A stretch of DNA of 64,000 nt. It comes from Sipunculus nudus. Taxonomy: Eukaryota > Annelida > Sipuncula > Golfingiida > Sipunculidae. The notes under the pieces were generated by a model, which was not told the origin of the DNA, ran no database searches, and saw only the letters and a list, made by a program, of their open reading frames with translations. Positions 35,040 through 46,301 of the stretch are shown piece by piece. A program made the position numbers and the translations under genes. The stretch is taken from NCBI GenBank assembly GCA_026874595.1, contig CM049316.1, positions 17,257,839 through 17,321,838 of the forward strand, given 5' to 3'. Within the stretch, counting starts at the first letter, position 1. Every line of letters begins with the position of its first letter.

Positions 35040-35712
35040 TCTACTATTGGGCCCCCCCCCCCAAATGAAAATTTGGTTTCGCCGCCAATGCTCTTATATG
35101 TATCACGCACTCACCTGGTTAGCTATATGTATTTGTATTCAAATACCTTGCAGAAGTATTCACATTCATGATTACTTTCATGAATACATGCAGTATACAT
35201 TAATGTTGTTAACCTTTTGTCCTTTATCTATTTGGAAAAATGAGCCGCCATTTTAATAGTGACTTACTTGGACCCACTTAAAACATACAGTATGATGCAC
35301 ACTAACAATCTTATTTACACATTTGACATGTTTTAGTATATATCACTTTTACTTTATTCATATTAAATTAGTATGAATGTGTTTATTCTGTCATGTTTAT
35401 GTACAAGATATTGCAAGATAACACATCCTGTTGAACATATCTACTGAAGCTTGAAGTGTGGTTACTGCATGTTCACCCTAAAGTCTGAGCCAATCTGAGG
35501 AATTCACGCATTAACAATACAAGCAGTTCAGGCTTGTTCTGAATAACTCTAGCGGTGGATTCTATATAACTTACTAGCCTTAGACCTAGTCCCAAACAAA
35601 TAAAGACTATATCAATTTTTCTGTTAATTGTGAAAACATGTATCTTACTGAACACAAAACATGGCCACACACATATATATGTATACTGTACTGTAGTTTG
35701 ACAGTTTTTTTA
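35040..35712. other. Non-coding, nothing recognised
   Basis: No convincing open frame or repeat structure seen between the AT tract and the satellite element. Confidence 0.45.
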
Positions 35713-37675
35713 TTAGCTCAGCTGACTTTAAGTCAACTGAGGCATAGGAATCGCGCTTTGTCCGTGGTCCGTCCGGCCGTCCGTTAGCAGGGCACAAATC
35801 GTAACTGCTGGCCCTAGAAATTTCTAAGTCAACATCCAAGGAGGTGAACAAAAAATCTCCTTGGAAACCTGAAATTAGGTCACTGTGACCTATATCCTCC
35901 GAGCAATGGGGCTTGAGAGTACCCCCCAGAATAATAAAAAATATAATACAAAACCTCCAATATCTTGATAATTAATCCATGGATTGTCATGATTCTTGCC
36001 TTGAATATTGACCATGACTAGTTTTGGCAGTTCCCGAATAGTGGTGGCGCCACCTGTATTTTTTGTTATTTTAACAATTATTATCTCTTTTTTTAACTAT
36101 AAAATGACAACAATCATGTCAGTTTCTCAGCTGTTATTACATCTTATGTCCCAAAACCTGGTGTGTTTATTGATCACAAGTGGATGCCATATAGTTATCC
36201 TCTGTCTGTCGGTCTTTTTGTGTGTCTGTCTTTCCATCCGTCCATCCGCACAAATTAGTTTCCAGATGAGAACTCCAGATTGTATTGACACATGGATTTC
36301 AAACTTGACTTACGTATGGCCCACCACTAAAGCAAGAACCTATATGATTTTTAGGTCACTAGGTCAAAAGTCAAGGCACAGGACTCACTTATTTAAAAAG
36401 ATTATGGCTGCATTTTAAGCCAAGCTTTTCATCCTACACTTTCCATTTTGCGCATTTAGCTGACTTGCCAGTATTGGGAGAGCAAACATGAATTTGGGTC
36501 ACATGGTCAAACGTCAAAGTCACAGGGGCCATCTGTTCACAAACGAGGTTCCAGATGATAACTCCAGTTTAGTTTGACATAATGGTTTCAAACTTAACTT
36601 ATTTATGACGCACCACTTATGTAAGAACCGTGCCGATTTTGGTGGCAAACGGTCAAAGGTCAAGGTCACAGGACTCATTTCTTTAAAAAGAATGTATATG
36701 CATTTGAAGCCAAACTTTTCATGGCAAACCTTCCATCTTCAAGACATTGCTAACCTGCCAATCGGGGAAGATTCTGTTCAATTTTGGGGTTATGAGGTTT
36801 AAGTCTAGGTCACAGTACCCACTTATTATGAAAGATTGTGGATGCATCTTAAGCCAAACTTTTCATCCCAAACCTTCCATCTTGTACATATAGATGAGCT
36901 TCCAACAGGGGAAGAACCTGATTGATTTGGGGGTCACAAGGTCAAATGTCATGGTCACAGGGGCCCATCTGTCCACATATTTGTTTCTGGATGATAACTC
37001 CAGTTTGGATTGACATATGGGTTTCAATTTTGACTTATATACGACCCACCATTAATGTAAGAACCCTTTAACTTTTGGGTCATGAGGCCAAAGGGCAAGG
37101 TCACAGGACCCACTTTTTCAAAGAGATTGTTGATGTATTTTTAGCCAAACTTTCTGTCCCAAACCTTCTATCTTCTTGATGTTGTTCACCTGCCAATAGT
37201 GGAAGTAACTTATGGATTTTTGGGGTCACAAGGTCAAAGGTCAAGGTCATGGGGCCATCTATCCACATATTAGTTTCCGGAAAGTAACAACAGTTTGTTT
37301 GAAATATTGCTTTCAAACTTGATTTTTATTTGGCCCACCAAGAACTGTTGATTCTGGGTCATGAAATATAAAGGTCAAAGTCACAGGACCCACTACTTTA
37401 GAAAGATTGTGGATGCCAAACTTTTCATCTCAATCCTTCCATCATTGACAATGGGTGCACCTGCCAATAGGGGAAGTTTCCTTTTGATTTTGGGTTCACA
37501 AGGTCAAAGGTTAAGGTCACAAGGTCCATCCATTCACAAATTAGTTGATAGATGATAACTCCAGTTTGGGTAGACTGGTTTCAAACTGATCACAGGACCA
37601 ATATTTTGGAAAACCTCATAAACATATATACTTATAGACAAATGCAGCTTAGCGTCGAGACCCATGGGTCCCTAG
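35713..37675. repeat. Satellite-bearing element with AGGTCA-triplet monomers
   Basis: The left end has a tight palindrome (CTCAGCTGACTT/AAGTCAACTGAG, about 35717-35741) and a GTCCGT-rich stretch. Then come nine monomers of about 145 bp whose hallmark, three spaced AGGTCA-like words, falls at 36361, 36504, 36650, 36795, 36939, 37086, 37231, 37366 and 37501. The most perfect is AGGTCAAAGGTCAAGGTCA at 37231-37249. Monomers alternate between two types ('cacaggacccact' and 'caggggccatct'), so the higher-order unit is about 290 bp. The right end carries GACCCATGGGTC (37659-37670). Related sequence occurs at 50600-52230. Frames inside are not genes. Confidence 0.85.
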
Positions 37676-37792
37676 TAGTTCTAGATCTATAGTTATATTA
37701 TTATAACAAGTTAATAAATTATAAATCTAGTGTTGGATTTAATATAAGAACAAATATCCCTGAGCTAGTTCTGGTCCAGTGATTGCCTGGGG

Positions 37793-37991
37793 TGTCGTCT
37801 AGGGGCGGAACCAGGATTTAGAAAAAGGAGGGGTCCAATCCGGGAAGACGTATGGGAAAACCTAATAAAGGTCCAAAGGCGGAAAGGGGGGCGGGGTTGT
37901 CCAGGCCGCAAAAATTGGTATGAAACCCTTAAAAAAAGGTAACGTTGGTTGGACCCCCTGGACCCCTCCCCTGGATCTACTTCTGTCGTCT
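37793..37991. mobile_element. 183-bp hAT MITE with 8-bp duplication
   Basis: TGTCGTCT flanks the element on both sides (37793-37800 and 37984-37991). The ends, AGGGGCGGAACCAGG and the complement of ATCCAG...CTTC, resemble each other and also the hAT element at 46302-50571, including the G-rich/GGTCC subterminal sequence. There is no coding capacity. It is probably mobilised by a transposase of that family. Confidence 0.7.
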
Positions 37992-38109
37992 TTGTTAGAG
38001 TCAGCATGCCGCAACCATCAGTGGTAGTCAGTGTTATTACCAGTGTAAACAGAGGCCAACACAAACAACCAATTAATTAGTTAATTAGCTACACAGAGGT
38101 TTCCTATAC

Positions 38110-38479
38110 AGTGGTTTCATATAACAGTTTTAACGGTTGTACAAAATAGTCTTCATAAACATTTTCAATATTATACATAAATAATACACTTTATATTTCC
38201 GGCAAAATATATATTTAATATAAGTCACGCTCATGATTGTATTGAGAAAAAGGCAATTCTCTCTCTGTCTCTGTCTCTCTCTCTCTCTCTGTCTGTCTCT
38301 CTCTCTCTCTCCTTCGTTTCATTTAAAATGATAGCTCAATCTGATATTACTTTCAATTACTATAATTTAATAATTTATTAAAATAAATATGTCTCATTAC
38401 ATATAATTTTGTATAATTAATCGCTCTCTCTTATTTGTTTTATTTTAAATGATACATCAACTTGAAACTTAATTAAACG

Positions 38480-38539
<60 letters not shown>

Positions 38540-39060
38540 TTCAGTGACAAGCATTACTCAATCTGATATTTATTTCAATTACTTAAATTTAATGATTTAT
38601 TTAAATCATTTTGTCTCATTTTATACGATTATATATAATTACTTACTCTCTCTTGTTGGTTTTATTTTAAATGATCAATAAATCTGAAACTTAATAAATC
38701 GTCCCAATTTTCTCTCTTTTTATCTCTCTCTCTCTGTCTCTGTGTCTGTCTATCTCTGTTTTAATTTTCAAATTATCACTTAATCTTATATTTATAATAT
38801 TGGTACAATCAGTACTGTTTTAACGGCAGCAAAAACTAGTCTTCATAAACATTTGCAATATTATACAAAAATAATACACTTTAAATTTCCAGGAAAATTT
38901 CTAATTTAATATATGACACGCTCATGCTTGTATTGTGAACAAGGCAATTCTCTGTCTCTTTATCTCACTCTCTGTCTCTCTCTCTGTCTTTCTCTGTCTC
39001 CCTCTGTATCTATTTCCGTTTTCTCTTTGTCACTGTCTGTCTGTCTCTCTCTCTCTAAAC
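38110..39060. repeat. CT-rich compound repeat with nested duplications
   Basis: A block starting 'gtcttcataaacatt' occurs near 38150 and again near 38842, each running into 'aaggcaattctct' and CT repeats. Between them, two units of about 220 bp (38318-38537 and 38538-38760) share 'actcaatctgatatt' and 'tgtctcatt' words. A pure (CT)n run lies at 38482-38536. No gene seen. Confidence 0.8.
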
Positions 39061-39284
39061 TGTGAATAATCACTACTTCTACTTAAACGCCCTCTATGAG
39101 TAGTAGTGAATGAATATCTCTGTTTATGTTGTAGAAGAAACACGAGGTAAAGCTGAAGAAGCCAGCAGTAAAACGTACCAGTGAATATATCATGATTGCC
39201 GTTAATTCTTATAAAAAAAAGAATGAAATTAACTTATAATTGATAGTTTCTTTTTGTTTCAGTAAATTGTATTCATATTGATAT

Positions 39285-39415
39285 TCTATACATTTGTATT
39301 TGTATTCGTATTCATTTTCGAATACATTTCTGTTTTGGTGTATTTGTATTCGTATTTGTGTACCCCTGCTGTATTCGTATTCGTATTCGAATACATTTCT
39401 CCTGTATTCGGCCCA
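39285..39415. repeat. GTATTC subterminal array, right end
   Basis: Degenerate GTATTC/GAATAC repeats inside the right terminus of the 14-kb unit, mirroring 25384-25470. Confidence 0.85.
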
Positions 39416-39939
39416 TGTCTGACCTGTACTGAGTGTCTGTATTACACACGTTCAATTTAATCCTTGGGGATTTTGCTATTTTAAATTTTTAGCGGGCGAA
39501 AAGAATATGATCGAATCCAAACGCATTCTTTCCTGGTCACCGAAATGAAAATTGTCACCCATTATAATCGTGAATATATGGAATTGCTATATCGGGCTGT
39601 TTTGTTAACACTGAAATGAAGCCTTTGTTTCAACTGCTTAGCGTATCTCGGAAAGTTTATGCATAGAGAATAAGTTTCCTGTGATGTCTTTGAATCGAAC
39701 ATTAACATTTATGTCCCTTTACGTCATTTACGCCCAGACCAACTTGGTTTTCACGGACAGATTGAATAATAATGGAAAAAAAAGTATTCCTGCTACAGTA
39801 GAAACGACTTTGCCTTTTAAAGACTACGTTATTAAGTCATTTCTTTCCCTAATACCAAACCAGCAATCTGGGAATCCGGCTAAGGAAGGCCTTATCTTGT
39901 AGATTGTTTCCAACTGCCAGTTACAGCAAATACCTAAAT

Positions 39940-40235
39940 TCCTATGCTGACGATCGAGGTCTGTCTGAAAAGTGGTAATGTCACAAACAATTTAACCTCC
40001 TCAAGTCAAATGCACTTTCTCGTCCTCTGCCAAGCCTCTGTGCATGGCCGGAATGCTTCTTCTGGGATGCCCCTTAGCTTCGCCGTGTTGGTCCCTTTGA
40101 GGGTTTCCACGCTCCAAAATAGGCCCCCTCTGATGATTCCCTTGAGTCTGGAGAGAAAAAAAAGTCACACGGAGCAAGATAAGGTGAATTGGAAGGTCGT
40201 TCCAGTACGGCGGTGTTCATTTTGTCCAGGGACTA
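39940..40235 (-). pseudogene. mariner-type transposase C-terminal fragment
   Basis: The minus strand reads LERPSNSPYLAPCDFFF, the signature around the last catalytic Asp of mariner (DD34D) transposases. In the adjacent frame it reads RLKGIIRGG, then GIPEEAFRPCTEAWQRTRK, the C-terminal helical tail. A one-base frameshift lies between the blocks and the N-terminal two thirds are absent. Cut-and-paste transposase by family; inactive here. It lies just outside the right end of the 14-kb hAT unit. Confidence 0.7.
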
Positions 40236-40463
40236 CCGAATGCTGAGGGCGTTGTGAGTTGAAAATAAACGTCAGTGTGGCAGACAGGACAGGCATTCAG
40301 TTCTTCCTAGGACTAACAAACCTGACGCCAGGGCCTTATCACTATGATTAAGCCAAGAGTTCATTACCTACAGAAAATTAAAATATAGAAATATTATTAC
40401 ATCAATGATAATATTATTGTGTAACATATTTAAACTTTGATTCTTTATGCTTATGAAATTCTA

Positions 40464-41067
40464 ATAAAATGTTCCAATGTGTCCGTGAAAAGTCTGAAAG
40501 CTTTATCATTAACTGACTATCATTAACACCTCCACCAATTCTCCAGTAGCCGCCGTTCTACAGAATTCTTTCCATAACATTAGAGCAGCAGATCTTGAAT
40601 CGGCGTACAAAGCCATAACCCAGTAACCGAAGAACGTGATCCACATACAGCTGTAACCTACGAGTTTCTCCCCTTCCATTGCTACTTTACAGACATTATC
40701 ATCTCTCCTTACCATTTCTTAAGGAAATCGTGACGTGGAATTATATGAACACTATCATCGTAATTTTCTAACGCAGTAATGTCGACGTTATCGAGTTGTA
40801 CGATGTGTACATAATTATGAGAAAGCATGTTTGATAGTTTGTCCATTTTAAGTGTCCCAATGATGTTAGTTACATGGAAAGGGGATACCCTAAACCCTCA
40901 GAATGAGTACGTGCCTTGTTTGTCTACCCGACCCTTTACACTGATAAGCCTATTTTTACAAGCCTGCAACGCCTTACTGCCGATTCCTATTCTTCTGTAT
41001 TTAGGGTATGTGATATAAAATGCTATAAAGCCCAATTCCGTGGTTATGTATGTACCACCACAGTGAC
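40464..41067 (-). pseudogene. GNAT exon 2 pseudogene (locus C)
   Basis: The minus strand opens after CTTCCAG with GT-CAC-TGT-GGT and reads LGFIAFYITYPKYRRIGIG, retaining the acetyl-CoA loop core. Then come TGA within the GGF motif, TAA after FLKKW, and the readable tail CKVAMEGEKLVGYSCMW and WKEFCRTAATGELVE. Homology stops near 40464, before the conserved C-terminus. I found no exon 1 upstream on this strand. Confidence 0.85.
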
Positions 41068-41561
41068 CTGGAAGAAAGATGTATCACCAAGGCCTTTCAA
41101 CGAACCTTCCATTATTGGAGTATTGGACATTTTTTCGGACTTTACTTTTTATTGTTTAATTGGAACGTTTTCCATTATTGACATTGTATTGGCTTCTACC
41201 CAGAGGAACAAGCTATTTTTAATACACAATTTATAAATAACCCCTTCATATAATAATGTTTCTGGGAGCACAGCATTTTGTTAAATGGACCACCCATTTC
41301 ATTTAGACAAACTTTCTATTATCTGTATTGTAATAGTTATATGTCTCAATATGTCTCAACCTGTACTAGTTTTCTTTATGAAAATGATAATTTTAATTCA
41401 ATAATACCATCGCCTTTGATATTAAATAGGATTTGTTTATATGCGATATTTAAAAAAAAAAGACATGGCAACGTTTTAAAATATATTGTATTCTTGATTT
41501 ATTAGATTATTGAAAGGATAAACACAATAAAAAAAAATTACATAAAATATTTCCTGTGTTC

Positions 41562-41608
<47 letters not shown>

Positions 41609-43784
41609 TTTGGATTCGTGTGGCTTTACATGTTTTTGGCTTCCTCAGGTTTCATAATGCAACAATCATCAGGGCAGATGTATTTGAACCTGCAATCACA
41701 GAAACAGAATTTAAGTATCTTAATATTCTGAGTTAACGGTATCAGTAAGGGAGAGACATAGTAAACATTAAACAAAGTGTGGGTCACACACATATTACTG
41801 GAAATATGACGTTAGAATATTAAAAAACAGCTATGGTAACGGATATTGATAATTAGAATGCTCAATAACATTATTTGGTTTAGCACAATTTGACATATGA
41901 TTTTGGGGTCCGACTGACTGCCATTGTAAAAAATGCAGAGTCCGGATGGTTCCCTTGTAATCTGCATACATATATGCTTATATATATGTAAATTAATTAT
42001 GAAACACTGCATCATTTCAGGGTATAATGTCATTCTGAATGGCTTAATATATGTATATAACAATTTAATAGTGCAAAAGAAGATTTGAAACTTGTTAAAG
42101 TTGGTTAAAATTGGCAGTCGTGAGGAATTTTATCAGTGATGGGTTGTCCGTTTCTTAGAGAGGACAGGTTAGGGAGGACATCACATACTACTGTCAGTTA
42201 GAACATATTTCTATATCTGTATTGAGCAACACGTTGCGATGCTGCATATTTTCATGTCAGCTCCGAGGAAGTATTCCTTTCAGCTGTACCCTACACTTTA
42301 TCGGTAGATTACTTCCTGGAATGTGTGTTGTCCAATCTTGAATTCAATTACCTCCTACATCAAGTTCCTAAGTTATGGAGCCTAACTTTGCTGGGGTTTT
42401 CTTCCCGTAAAGTTTGTCATGTAGGCATTGGTTACGTAAACAGGTGACACCCAAGACCTCAAGATAATTTGTAGTATTACTCTAAATACATCCATTTCGA
42501 TCTAATATACAAATCACATGATAACTTTCTAAAAGCTTCTTGTGATTGCTCTTGCTATTACCGAAGTCAGTGTTATTAGTGAAATATAATTGACCATTTT
42601 TGGTCATTCAATTCTAAACTTTAGTGCGTATTATAATTCCTCCCTCTCACTAGATGATAACCCCGCGTTTAAAAGCTATGTTTAAGGGGTTAATGTACAG
42701 AGTTTTAATTTTACCCAGAGCATTTTGTAAAATGCCGACCCTTATCCCTAAACACGATGCCTGGCAATATTTCTATACTTTAAAGACCTGTCTAGTTTAA
42801 CCTTCATTCAAGCTAGACATATAAACAAATTCTTAAAAAAAAAAACAAAAAAACACTGGTCCTTTTTTCACTTATGTGCATTCCATGTTGAGAATACATT
42901 ATCTAACACTTCATCTATCAACCCGTTTAAGGTTCCATTCTCTTTTGTAAGATTTCATAAAAACATCTTTGTCCACAATGAGGGTTAAATCTTGATTGTA
43001 CACCAGGATGTTGCAATCGATAAATTGAAGTTTAAAGCGCTGTATGGTGTACATACAAGTTCAAATGCCATGTTATAGCTCTTAAATACCGTTGTCAGTT
43101 AACTAATTTTACAAGACACATGAGGTGTACGAGGGGATGTTTTAATTGTGTATGGCACTGGACATTCCTTTCTCAACATTTGCACAAATACGAACCTTTG
43201 ATCAGGATACCTTTCTTAGATGAGTGGATATATATGCCTACAGGTGTAGTAAGCAAGACATCACTTAACCTCAACCAGGGGCTAGGCATTGATTTTCGAT
43301 TGGTTGGTTAATTATTTTGTCAATCAATAACGTTAATCAAACGAGGTTGTGAGAGGGTTATAATGGGGGCTATTTGGATATCTGACCTCTATTAACTAAA
43401 CGCAAACCCTTGAACTTATTAAATAATAGCTATTGCACGTGTTTATAATATGTGGGGGCGCCAAAATATTTCAAACACATAGAACAATGACATCTTACAG
43501 CAAGTCAGATGAGTTTTGCACCAAGTAAGGTTTCATCTTCCGCACACCATCTTAGGTTACCTTAGGTTATTTTTCTGTTTGACAACATCTGTGGGTGTAC
43601 CATGCTTCCTGACAGCTTGTAGATAAACGACCTCATACCTACATCCGTCACAGAGGCGCCAAATAAATTAAGAGGAACAACCGACAGTTGATAAATGTGT
43701 CTACAGAGTAAATTCCATACAAAAGGGAGTTCAATAGCTGAGGTTAATTAAATGTTAATGAGAGTTAGGATAACCGTAATGATT

Positions 43785-43788
<4 letters not shown>
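41068..43788. other. Non-coding, nothing recognised
   Basis: No supported gene. An (AT)n run lies at 41564-41600. Several short open frames have no recognisable content. Confidence 0.5.

Positions 43789-43842
<54 letters not shown>
43789..43842. repeat. (AT)n microsatellite
   Basis: A nearly pure AT run downstream of GNAT locus D. Confidence 0.95.
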
Positions 43843-43846
<4 letters not shown>

Positions 43847-44071
43847 ATAAACAATAACTATTGTGATATCGGACAAAGTTTTATCATAGCCTAGCTGGTA
43901 TTATACTATTTTGCTTTGGCCTTCTATCTGACCACTCGGGTGATCAACCTTGATATATGTTTCTCTTGGCTTGCGCATTCTTTTTGTTGGACAAACCTGG
44001 TTGACTATACTTTCTATTGTTTATCTATTAATAAAGTTGAGTATATTGACATTATTCAAGAAAGGAACTGA

Positions 44072-44737
44072 TTATACCCGATTGTTATCGTAGTTACACA
44101 TTGAATAGACAGGGTCAAGATTGACCTTGATGTCGTTTTTGGTGAACATTCGTACATTATAAAACAGAGGTGCCACAAGGTCCAATGAGTACGTGAAAAG
44201 CTTGATAGCTTCACCATTCTCTGACGGTACCGCTACCTCGACTGGTTCTCCAGGACCGACTTTGCTGCAGAATTCTTTCCATAACGACAAACCAGCGGAC
44301 TCGGACTGAGCATAGAAAGGCATAACCCTGACGTCAGAAGCAGCTGGCCATAAACAGCCGTAACATACGATTTTTTCTCCATCCATCGCTACTTTACACA
44401 CACTTCCGTCTCTCTCCATCCACTTCGTCCGGAAATCATGCATGAATATCCGATATCATCGACCTTGATGCCATCAGCAGCAAACATATTTGAAAGTTTG
44501 TCAAATTTAGGTGTACCAATGAAACCAGTTACCATGAAAGAGGAAATGCTAAACCCTCCTGCTGCGTCCATGCTCTGCGTGTCGGCCGCTGCGTTTAAAC
44601 CAACATTGATATCGCCACCTTCTTCATGCAAGTTTCAAAGACCTTTCTGCTAATCCCTTTGCCTCTGAATTTATGCTGCGTGATGTAGAATGCTATAAAT
44701 GCCAATTCTTTGGTTATGAAAGTAACCCCGCAGTAAC
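44072..44737 (-). pseudogene. GNAT exon 2 pseudogene (locus D)
   Basis: The minus-strand exon opens after TTTTTTTGTTCCAG with GT-TAC-TGC-GGG and reads LAFIAFYITQHKFRGKGIS, then a one-base loss after ETCMKK. The next frame gives GDINVGLNAAADTQSM and GGFSISS. A deletion of about 60 bases removes the segment between DDIG and the FxxKW block. The tail is open to the normal stop: GEKIVCYGCLW, PFYAQSESAGLSLWKEFC and IKVNLDPVYSM. This is the least decayed of the broken copies. Its exon 1 is at 45830-45997, giving a 1.09-kb intron. Confidence 0.9.
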
Positions 44738-45829
44738 CTGGAACAAAAAAAGATATTTTAATGATCTTACCGTTCAATGAGACGAATAATTTCTCTTTCC
44801 CACTAAAGCTTATTTTATACAAATAGCAAAATCTATTTTTTTTGCATTATTTATTACTGATACATAATTGAACAAGCTGTCATTCCTTTTTTTGACAGTA
44901 TATTTCGCTATATTTTGAATTTCCGACTATAACAAGTAACCCAATCCCCTTACATGTAGTTACAGAAAGGTAAATGGTTAAATACATTCTTCATTTCATA
45001 TTACCTAGCCAGTAAAAAAAATGGCAGCAAAACTGAATTCACCATTACAGCAATTGACATGCTTATATTATCATTTTAAAGTGAGCAGAAATTTAGCGTC
45101 ACGTCGTGGATTACTTTTTGTTCTCAGATCCATAAATATTAATTATCCATGTAATGTAGTTAAGACATCTAGTCAATTTGAACCCCCCACATAAAATATT
45201 TTTATTTTGATTATCATCTTTTAAGAAGATATAATAATACAATTTTGATCGGATACCCTTTAATTGTTATGTAGTGCTTTTGCCTGTTTAGCAAAACAAT
45301 TCTGTTATTTTCATGCTTTTCCCTGATCATCACATTTTTATCGAAACTTAAAAAAGGTAAAATAAAATATTGCCCGCCCGCTCTAGTATCGGAAAAAAGA
45401 GCCGAGAACCATATCCCTTTTTTCATTTTGACCTTAACAAACATTAGCTATTACAAACTTTGTATGCATTCACTGTGTTAAAAATTCAAAAGTATATACC
45501 AAATTTTAAATTTCTATCTCAAATACTTGTCTCTCATGCCTGAAAAAGTAAGAAAAAAGATTTCAAGCTTTAAACATTTTACAATTGTTTACAGTTCTAT
45601 CAATATTAGATCTCTCAGGGTTCGTGCTGTAAGGAGTTCCCGTTTACATGACAGTAACAAAATAACAGATCGTCACCTCATGGAGTAGATTATTTTTATC
45701 ATTTCGGTTTTAGAAAGATTTGGCGATTGTTCATATCCATTGGGGAGGGCGTTCGTTTTTGCCATATGGGAAACATCAACAGACGGTGGTGTCTCAACAA
45801 GCGATCTCATAAAATGCCTTTTAACATAC

Positions 45830-45997
45830 TGATGATTTCACCATCCTTTCAATCCGCTAAGAAGACAGGGTCCTACAGAACTCCAAATAATCACTGCTGT
45901 GGTTCCAGCCTTCTATGTCCGTTAGTTGCTGTTGTTTGGAAACATCCTCAGATCCATGCGGCCTAATGGTGTACTCGATACCTGAGGTTTTAGCCAT
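45830..45997 (-). pseudogene. GNAT exon 1 pseudogene (locus D)
   Basis: The minus strand reads from ATG 45997: MAKTSGIEYTIRPHGSEDV, then QQLTDIEGWNHSSDYLEFC, aligning with the intact exon 1. A small deletion in the SGGGFL segment brings TAG into frame. It ends at a GTATGT donor (c45829/a45828 on the plus strand) at the same place as the other family exons. Same strand and order as exon 2 at 44072-44737. Confidence 0.88.
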
Positions 45998-46144
45998 TTT
46001 CAACGATTTAGTAAAGACTACAGCCTAAAGCTAAGTAGTGTGCTATACTGATCTCGTAATCTTTGAACCCACGACCGCTGTGGCTTATCTAACCTATTGT
46101 TAATTATCTTTGTGAGCGATAAGTGCATTACAGCGAGTACAGCC

Positions 46145-46301
46145 TACAGGAACTCTCGGCCCCAGCGATACACGGCCCAAACGACTCTCGGCCCAGAGAC
46201 ACTCGGCCCAAGAGACACTCGGTCCCAGAGACAGTCGGCCCTTAAGCGAGGGGACCTAGCGATACTCGGCCTCAGCGGCCGTCGGTCGGTCCCAGAGACA
46301 C
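46145..46301. repeat. Degenerate GAGACACTCGGCCCA repeat
   Basis: About eight imperfect copies of a 16-18 bp unit (CTCGGCCCAGAGACA and variants). The hAT element at 46302 appears to sit in this array, since 'gatactcggtcc' resumes after it at 50572. A short inverted copy occurs at about 53060-53095. Confidence 0.8.

Larger units (their letters stand above)
25366..39429. mobile_element. 14,048-bp hAT-type unit with perfect 8-bp target duplication
   Basis: The unit runs 25374-39421. Both ends carry the 10-bp inverted terminus CAGACATGGG, followed inward by degenerate GTATTC/GAATAC arrays (25384-25470 and 39285-39415). It is flanked on both sides by the identical octamer ACCTGTAC (25366-25373 and 39422-39429). 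Eight-base duplications, a CA...TG terminus and subterminal repeats are the hAT signature. No transposase is recognisable inside. The interior is a nest of other repeats, so the original element was probably much shorter and grew by insertions. A true cargo-carrying element is the alternative. Confidence 0.85.

Noticed and set aside
36008-37555. Several ORFs of 60-136 codons
   Set aside because: They lie inside the ~145-bp satellite and show no conserved frame between monomers.
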